A stretch of 64,000 nt of DNA. Source: Paractinoplanes brasiliensis. GTDB lineage: Bacteria; Actinomycetota; Actinomycetes; Mycobacteriales; Micromonosporaceae. The stretch lies in the NCBI RefSeq assembly GCF_004362215.1, contig NZ_SNWR01000002.1, positions 744,001 through 808,000 of the forward strand, in the 5' to 3' direction. The notes below the pieces were generated by a model, which was given only the letters and a program-made list of their open reading frames with translations, did not search any database and was not told the DNA's origin. Each line of letters begins with the position of its first letter. Positions within the stretch are counted from its first letter, which is position 1. Positions 59,686 to 64,000 of this stretch are shown here, piece by piece. The position numbers were made by a program, and so were the translations under genes.

Positions 59686-60950
59686 GGGGGCAGCTGCGCC
59701 TGCTGGTGCTGGCCACCACGAGCCTCATGATGATCGCGTTCCTGGTGCCGCTCGCCTTCCTGGTGCGCCAGGTCGCGCAGGACAGGGCCACCGTGCGCGC
59801 GACCGCCGACGTGCAGGGCATCATCACCGACGTCGGCCGGGCCGCCCCCGACGACCTGCGCCTGACCGTCGAGACGCTGGCCGCCACCTCGGGCCGCCCG
59901 ATCACGGTCTATCTGAGCGACGGAACAATGCTCGGCACGCCGCAAGAGGCCACCCCGGCCGTCGAGCTGGCGCGGCTGGGCAGCCGCAGTCTCACCGTCG
60001 AGAACGGCGGCGCCCGCGAGATCGTGGTGTCGGTTCAGGGCCGCGACGGCACGGCAGTCATCCGTACGGTGGTCTCGGCCGGCGAGAGCAGCGCCGGCGT
60101 CACCCGTTCCTGGCTGGTGCTGTCCGGGCTGGGCGCGCTGCTGGTGGCGCTCGGGGTGGTGGTCGCCGACCGGCTCGCGCGAACGATCACCCGCCCGATC
60201 AGCGACCTGTCCGCCGTCTCGCACCGCCTGGCCAACGCAGAACTCACCGCGCGCGCCTCACCTTCAGCGGGCGGGCCTCCCGAGGTACGCGAGGTCGCCG
60301 GCGCCCTCAACCACCTCGCCGGGCGCATTCAGGAGCTGCTTCGAGCCGAACGGGAACAGGTGGCCGACCTCTCGCACCGGCTGCGGACCCCGCTGACCGC
60401 TTTACGGCTGGAGGCCGAAGGGCTGCGTGACCCGTCGGAGAGCGCCCGGCTGAGCGCCGCCGCGGACGCCCTGGAACGTGCGGTGAGCGGGCTCATCCAG
60501 CAGGCCCGCCGCCGCGCCGACCCCGACTCCGAGCCCGCACGGTGTGACGCGGCTTCGGTGGTGGCCGATCGGGTCGCGTTCTGGGCCGTTCTCGCCGAGG
60601 ACACCGGGAGGTCGGTGACTGTCGATCTGGCGCCGGGGCCGCAGCCCGCGGCGGTGTCGGCCGACGAGCTGGCCGCGGCGGTCGACGCCCTGCTGGGGAA
60701 CGTCTTCGCCCACACACCCGAGGGCACCCCCTTCTCCGTACGGCTGGAGGTGGCGCCCGACGGGGTGAAGCTCACGATCGCCGACCGTGGGCCCGGGATG
60801 CCGGACGGACTGGTGCGGCGGGGCGTCAGTGGGGGCGACTCGACAGGCCTGGGGCTGGACATCGCGCGCCGGGCCGCTCGGGGACGGTTCGAGATCCACG
60901 GCGGATCGGAGGGTGGCTCGGTGGTCACGATGCTCTTAACCCGGCCTTAG
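59682..60950 (+). CDS. Sensor histidine kinase
   Basis: This 422-residue protein has TM1 at about 6-28 (LVLATTSLMMIAFLVPLAFL), an extracytoplasmic domain of about 110 residues, TM2 at about 143-163 and HAMP. DHp carries the His in QVADLSHRLRTPLTAL. The ATPase domain has N-box ALLGNVFAHTPEGTPF, DRGPGMPD and GDSTGLGLDIA. GTG 59682 overlaps the regulator stop. Its TAG stop lies inside the second conserved box. Confidence 0.93.
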   Translation: MRGQLRLLVLATTSLMMIAFLVPLAFLVRQVAQDRATVRATADVQGIITDVGRAAPDDLRLTVETLAATSGRPITVYLSDGTMLGTPQEATPAVELARLGSRSLTVENGGAREIVVSVQGRDGTAVIRTVVSAGESSAGVTRSWLVLSGLGALLVALGVVVADRLARTITRPISDLSAVSHRLANAELTARASPSAGGPPEVREVAGALNHLAGRIQELLRAEREQVADLSHRLRTPLTALRLEAEGLRDPSESARLSAAADALERAVSGLIQQARRRADPDSEPARCDAASVVADRVAFWAVLAEDTGRSVTVDLAPGPQPAAVSADELAAAVDALLGNVFAHTPEGTPFSVRLEVAPDGVKLTIADRGPGMPDGLVRRGVSGGDSTGLGLDIARRAARGRFEIHGGSEGGSVVTMLLTRP

Positions 60951-60952
60951 CG
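60932..60952 (-). promoter_or_regulatory. Conserved 21-bp box, copy 2 (between kinase and pepSY gene)
   Basis: On the minus strand CGCTAAGG-N3-GGTTAAGAGC matches copy 1 at all 18 non-central positions. It covers the kinase's last codons and stop, 77 bp before the PepSY start. The inverted orientation relative to the downstream gene is odd for an activator site. Confidence 0.62.
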
Positions 60953-61028
60953 GTCGGGCAGCGCGCCGCTATCCAGGAAAGCGCGAGTCTTCCTCCTGTC
61001 GGAAGCACACCGAATCAGGAGGAAAACC

Positions 61029-61748
61029 ATGAAGCGCTCGTACGCCATCGCGGCCGCTGTCGGGGCGGCTGCCGTCATCGGGGTGACCGGTACGGCTCTG
61101 GCCGCCGGTGGGGAAGACGCCGGTTCGTCGCCTTCGCCGTCGTCGCCAGCGTCGTCGCCGTCGTCGCCGTCGTCGCCTTCGTCGTCGGCCGGCCCCTCGG
61201 AGGAGTTCCGCGGGGACGGCAGCCTTGATGACGGCAGCACTCCGTCGCCCTTCGAGACGGTGGAGCCGGGTTCGGTGGCCCCGGTCCCGGGCGGCAGCAG
61301 CCCGTCGGCATCGTCGGGGCTGGGCGACGCGGTCACCTCGATCACGATCGCGCAGGCGCGGTCGAAGGCGTTGTCAGCCGTCGGAGGGGGACGGGTGACC
61401 AAGGTGGAAGCCGAGACCGAGCACGGGCGGGCTGTGTGGGAGGTGGAGGTCGTGTATCGGGGAGCCGAGCACGACCTGGACATCGACCGCCGGACGGGCG
61501 CGGTGACCGATCACGACGTGTCCGCCGTCCGAGGCGACGACGGTCGTTCCGACGACAAGGGCCGAGATGACGACGACCGGAGCGGCTGGCACGGCGGGGA
61601 CGACCGGAGCGGGGACGACCGGAGCGGGGACGACCGGGGTGGCCGGCACGGCGGGGACGAGGACCGGGGTGGCCGGCACGGCGGCGACGATGATCGTGGG
61701 GACGACGGGAGCGGGCGGCACGGCGGGGACGACCGCGACGACGACTGA
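61029..61748 (+). CDS. Secreted PepSY-domain protein with Asp/Gly/His repeat tail
   Basis: This 239-residue protein has a signal peptide (SYAIAAAVGAAAVIGVTGTA), a Ser/Pro repeat linker (PSSPSSPSSPSSS) and a PepSY domain at about 105-160. The PepSY domain includes ITIAQARSKALSAVGGGRVT, WEVEVVYRGAEHDLDIDRRT and GAVTDHDV. A tail of about 70 residues repeats GGDDRSGDDRSG/GGRHGGDE units, which could bind metal ions or act as a charged brush. AGGAGG precedes the ATG. PepSY proteins often follow two-component genes and modulate proteolysis or sensing. Confidence 0.9.
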   Translation: MKRSYAIAAAVGAAAVIGVTGTALAAGGEDAGSSPSPSSPASSPSSPSSPSSSAGPSEEFRGDGSLDDGSTPSPFETVEPGSVAPVPGGSSPSASSGLGDAVTSITIAQARSKALSAVGGGRVTKVEAETEHGRAVWEVEVVYRGAEHDLDIDRRTGAVTDHDVSAVRGDDGRSDDKGRDDDDRSGWHGGDDRSGDDRSGDDRGGRHGGDEDRGGRHGGDDDRGDDGSGRHGGDDRDDD

Positions 61749-62206
61749 TGGCTGCCCGGTGCGGGTGGAGCGCTCGCTGTGGGGGAAGTCGGCGCAGTGG
61801 CGGGACGGCAGGCGTAGCGGCGACCGGGCGTCCGGCATCCCTGCCGGTGAAGGGGTCGGCGTCGTGCCCGGTGGGACGGCACGCGTGGCGACAACCGGGG
61901 TGTCCGCCACCTCCGGGCGGCGAAAGGCTCGTGGTGTCCGGAACCGCCGCCCGGGGCTGTCCGGGGCGTTGATCGGTTCCTAGCACACGGGGCTGATCTC
62001 TGCTGGCTTGTCCACAGTTGCGGGCCGTCCACAGGGCCCGGCTCCAAGATCGGCAAAACGGACGACAATGGCCGGGGACGGGGGCCCCCGGAGGAGGGTG
62101 GGCCCCCGGAGCTTGTTGATCTTGGGGGGCGGTCTTGGGTGGGGTGGCCGGTCCGGGCGGAGGGGGTCGGATCGGCCGGTGGGGGAGGGCGGCCTAACTT
62201 GGGACC
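61749..62206. other. 458-bp region without a gene, two DnaA-box-like sites
   Basis: No convincing gene on either strand. TTGTCCACA (62008-62016) equals the actinomycete DnaA-box consensus, and CCGTCCACA (62025-62033) matches 7 of 9. Two boxes alone do not make an origin. The promoter of the next gene should lie here. Confidence 0.4.
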
Positions 62207-62935
62207 ATGGTTTTCCCGTACGCCCCCGCGCCCGGCTCGGGCGGTCCGGCCGGTGACACGTACGCGGTGGCCCTGGTGCATGCCGGGGACGCGACGCAGG
62301 TCGTCGAGGTGCTCGGCCGGCTCCGCTTCACGGGATGGGTCGGCGCGCCGGACAAGGGCTGGCTGCCGGTCATCGCCGCGGGTGGCGCTGTGGCCTCGGG
62401 GCGGCGGGGCATCGTCGAGGTCGGCGCCGAACTCCCCGGCCGTGTGCTCGCGATCCGGGTGCGCACCGATCGGCAGCTGGCCCTGGTCGCGTGGTCGGAC
62501 GGGGAGGAGCTGGGCCGTTACGTCAGCGACCCGTCCCGCGAGCCCGGCGCCGACGACGATGTGCTCGACGACCCGTACGGGGTGGAGAACGCGACCGCCT
62601 TCGCCGAGGTGTGCGGGCATCCGGAGCGCGCGGGTGAGCTGGCCGGCATGCTGGGCGAGCGGCTCGACCCGGAGACGGTCAACGAGTCCGAGCGGCTGGC
62701 CCGGGTCCTGCGTCTGCTCGAGTTGCCGACGTGGCTGGTCGCGGTGGCCACCCTGCCGCGGGACATCCCGACCGGGCCGCGGGCACGCGAGCTGACCAGG
62801 CTCGGGTTCGGCCTTCCCGGCGTACGGGGGAAGGCTCTTGACCGTCTGGCTCGTCCGGTGCGCCGTCGCCGGACGCCTCCGCCAGTGATCGCGGATCCGC
62901 CGGGCGGTGGCGGCGTGGACCCCTGGCTGCTCTAG
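62207..62935 (+). CDS. Hypothetical protein
   Basis: This 242-residue soluble protein has an alpha/beta N-terminal half (TYAVALVHAGDATQVVEVLG, GWVGAPDKGWLPVIAAGG, VLAIRVRTDRQLALVAWSDG). A helical second half resembles a compact domain (VCGHPERAGELAGMLGERLD, LARVLRLLELPTWLVAV), followed by a basic/Pro tail. No family is recognised. Its stop shares CTAG with the convergent type VII secretion gene; association with that system is only positional. Confidence 0.75.
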   Translation: MVFPYAPAPGSGGPAGDTYAVALVHAGDATQVVEVLGRLRFTGWVGAPDKGWLPVIAAGGAVASGRRGIVEVGAELPGRVLAIRVRTDRQLALVAWSDGEELGRYVSDPSREPGADDDVLDDPYGVENATAFAEVCGHPERAGELAGMLGERLDPETVNESERLARVLRLLELPTWLVAVATLPRDIPTGPRARELTRLGFGLPGVRGKALDRLARPVRRRRTPPPVIADPPGGGGVDPWLL

Positions 62936-63723
62936 AACACCTGCGGGAGTTTCCAGGTCTCGTCGGCGCCGGTCACCTTGTCGATGCTCGGGCCCAGCGT
63001 GGGCTGCACGATCGTCTTCTTGATCACCCAGTTGGTTGCCAGCAGCTGGTAGCCCTCTTTGGTCGCGTACCGTGCGCCGACCCAGTTCTTCGCGCCCACG
63101 CTGCGGATCTTGGTGAGCTTGTACGTCTTGGCGAAGTCGCTCATCTTCTTGAGGAACGCGGCCACCTTGCGCAGCAGGTTCGCCAGTTTCATGCCGACCG
63201 TGGCCGCGCGGGTGCCGGCCACCGCGGCCTCGATGCCACCGGCCGCAGCCCCGGCCGCCAGCGACGCGCCCGCGGTGATCCAGGCCGAGGCGAGCGCCAC
63301 GATGATCGTGACGATCAGCCAGGCGATGAGTTCCCTGACGATCGACTCGACCAGGTCCTGGGCCTGCTGGGCGGCCTCGGCCGAGCCGTCGAGCAGCTCG
63401 GCGGTCACCCGGAAATGCTCGGCGATCTCGGCGAACGACCGGTTGACCTCGGTGAGCTCGGCGTTGAAGGCCGCTGCAGCCTCGCCCTCCCAGTAGGACA
63501 AGAGATCCGTACGGGCGGACAGCTCGGTCTGCGCGTGCTGCTCCAGCTGTGCCGCCGCCGAACGCCACGCCTCGGCCTTTTCGCGCAGCTGGTCGGGGTC
63601 GCCGGTGACCTGGTCGAGCGGGTCCGACAGGAACGACACGATCGGCTTGATGATCGAGTACGCCTCGCCGGCCGGGCCCAGCCACTGCTCGATGCGGTCG
63701 GCGCCGCTCGGGGCCCGGGTCAC
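62932..63723 (-). CDS. WXG100-like type VII secretion substrate with extended C-terminus
   Basis: This 263-residue protein has an N-terminal helical hairpin with the W-x-G turn (LLSYWEGEAAAAFNAELTEV) at about residue 74. Hydrophobic glycine/alanine-rich helices follow (LIAWLIVTIIVALASAWITA, GASLAAGAAAGGIEAAVAGT), then a basic C-terminal region. It is longer than classical WXG100 proteins and resembles large ESX-associated proteins. GTG 63723 overlaps the stop of the partner gene, consistent with a co-secreted heterodimer. Confidence 0.8.
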   Translation of the reverse strand: MTRAPSGADRIEQWLGPAGEAYSIIKPIVSFLSDPLDQVTGDPDQLREKAEAWRSAAAQLEQHAQTELSARTDLLSYWEGEAAAAFNAELTEVNRSFAEIAEHFRVTAELLDGSAEAAQQAQDLVESIVRELIAWLIVTIIVALASAWITAGASLAAGAAAGGIEAAVAGTRAATVGMKLANLLRKVAAFLKKMSDFAKTYKLTKIRSVGAKNWVGARYATKEGYQLLATNWVIKKTIVQPTLGPSIDKVTGADETWKLPQVF

Positions 63724-63980
63724 TGGCCGCTCCGGGTGACCCGGGCGGCGGCCGCCTGATCCGTACGCTCGTAGTCCTCGCGCAGCTCGCGGAACGCCTG
63801 GCTCAGGTCGGAGAACGCGTCGGCGCCGTTACGCAGCGTCTCGAGGCCGTCGGTGGTGCGCTGCTCGTATACCTGTGCGCAGTCGCGGGAATCGGGGAGC
63901 AGGCCGAAACTGTCCTCGGTGACGTCGGCGTCGACCAGGAACCGGCGGGTCGACTCGAACGACTCGCCCAGCTCGTCCAT
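63720..63980 (-). CDS. Small type VII secretion-associated protein (5' end may be outside window)
   Basis: At least 86 residues from ATG 63980 form two acidic amphipathic helices (GESFESTRRFLVDADVTEDS, then YEQRTTDGLETLRNGADAFS). This is like EspC/ESX-associated small proteins that pair with WXG100 partners. The frame stays open to the window edge (SRYSAA before the ATG), so the true start may be upstream. It is coupled to the WXG100-like gene by a GTGA overlap. Confidence 0.7.
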   Translation of the reverse strand: MDELGESFESTRRFLVDADVTEDSFGLLPDSRDCAQVYEQRTTDGLETLRNGADAFSDLSQAFRELREDYERTDQAAAARVTRSGQ

Positions 63981-64000
63981 CGCCGCCGAATATCGGCTCA

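Noticed and set aside
61990..62040. Replication origin
   Set aside because: Only two DnaA-box-like nonamers, no dnaA/dnaN neighbours and no box cluster.
61374..63685. Long minus-strand frames opposite the PepSY gene and across 62 kb
   Set aside because: Val/Pro repeats mirror the Asp/Gly tail on the other strand and no family markers are present.

Overview
The window is very GC-rich, densely coding DNA. Several gene families point to a filamentous actinomycete: type VII secretion genes, ECF41 and SigE-family sigma factors, an AfsR/SARP-type regulator, F420-type luciferase-like enzymes, PadR/MMPL and DrrAB-like pairs, DUF3040, and many GTG/TTG starts with 4-base ATGA/GTGA overlaps. Micromonosporaceae (Actinoplanes-like) is my best guess, but this is inference from gene content. 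No rRNA, tRNA or CRISPR array was found.

Region 1-5.6 kb holds a coupled SigE-type sigma factor, a membrane regulator and a Kelch-like lipoprotein (cut by the window edge). A deaminase, a VOC protein with a divergent WYL regulator, and an hsp20 gene follow. The hsp20 CIRCE operator is embedded in the last codons of the WYL gene. Region 5.6-12.5 kb is a five-gene operon (NCS1 permease, two LLM oxidoreductases, an M24 peptidase and a threonine-synthase-like PLP enzyme). All its junctions are 4-base overlaps, and a PucR-type regulator faces it. It looks like a catabolic pathway of unknown substrate. Region 12.5-17.6 kb has an MMPL exporter with a divergent PadR regulator and a shared palindrome, a 26-bp minisatellite, an NmrA-like protein and a NYN/LOTUS protein.

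Region 17.8-23.4 kb is a decayed, transfer-prone zone. It contains an AT-richer lectin-like secreted protein, broken pieces of at least three insertion-sequence transposases, one intact SDR gene, about 1.7 kb without a convincing gene, and three 119-bp tandem repeats just before an orphan eccB. Region 24.8-31.4 kb carries an ECF41 sigma factor, an NDH-2-like dehydrogenase with a recognisable ECF41-type promoter, and a stand-alone copy of the sigma factor's NTF2-like domain. A GH13 enzyme and an XRE regulator/alcohol dehydrogenase pair follow. Region 31.4-38.6 kb has a membrane VWA/binding-protein pair, a CocE-type hydrolase and a GH38 alpha-mannosidase. Region 38.6-43.2 kb is again a graveyard (TetR tail, DUF6624 pseudogene, frameshifted repeat protein, HELGH fragment) interrupted by an intact two-component system.

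Region 43.2-54 kb has a second ECF41 locus with a 30-codon coupled ORF, a 1,087-residue SARP/ATPase regulator, and a run of small stress, membrane and enzyme genes. Region 54.5-64 kb has a DrrAB-like ABC exporter, DUF3040 and PhoX-like proteins. It also has a two-component system plus PepSY protein whose two promoter regions share a conserved 21-bp box, and the start of a type VII secretion substrate cluster.
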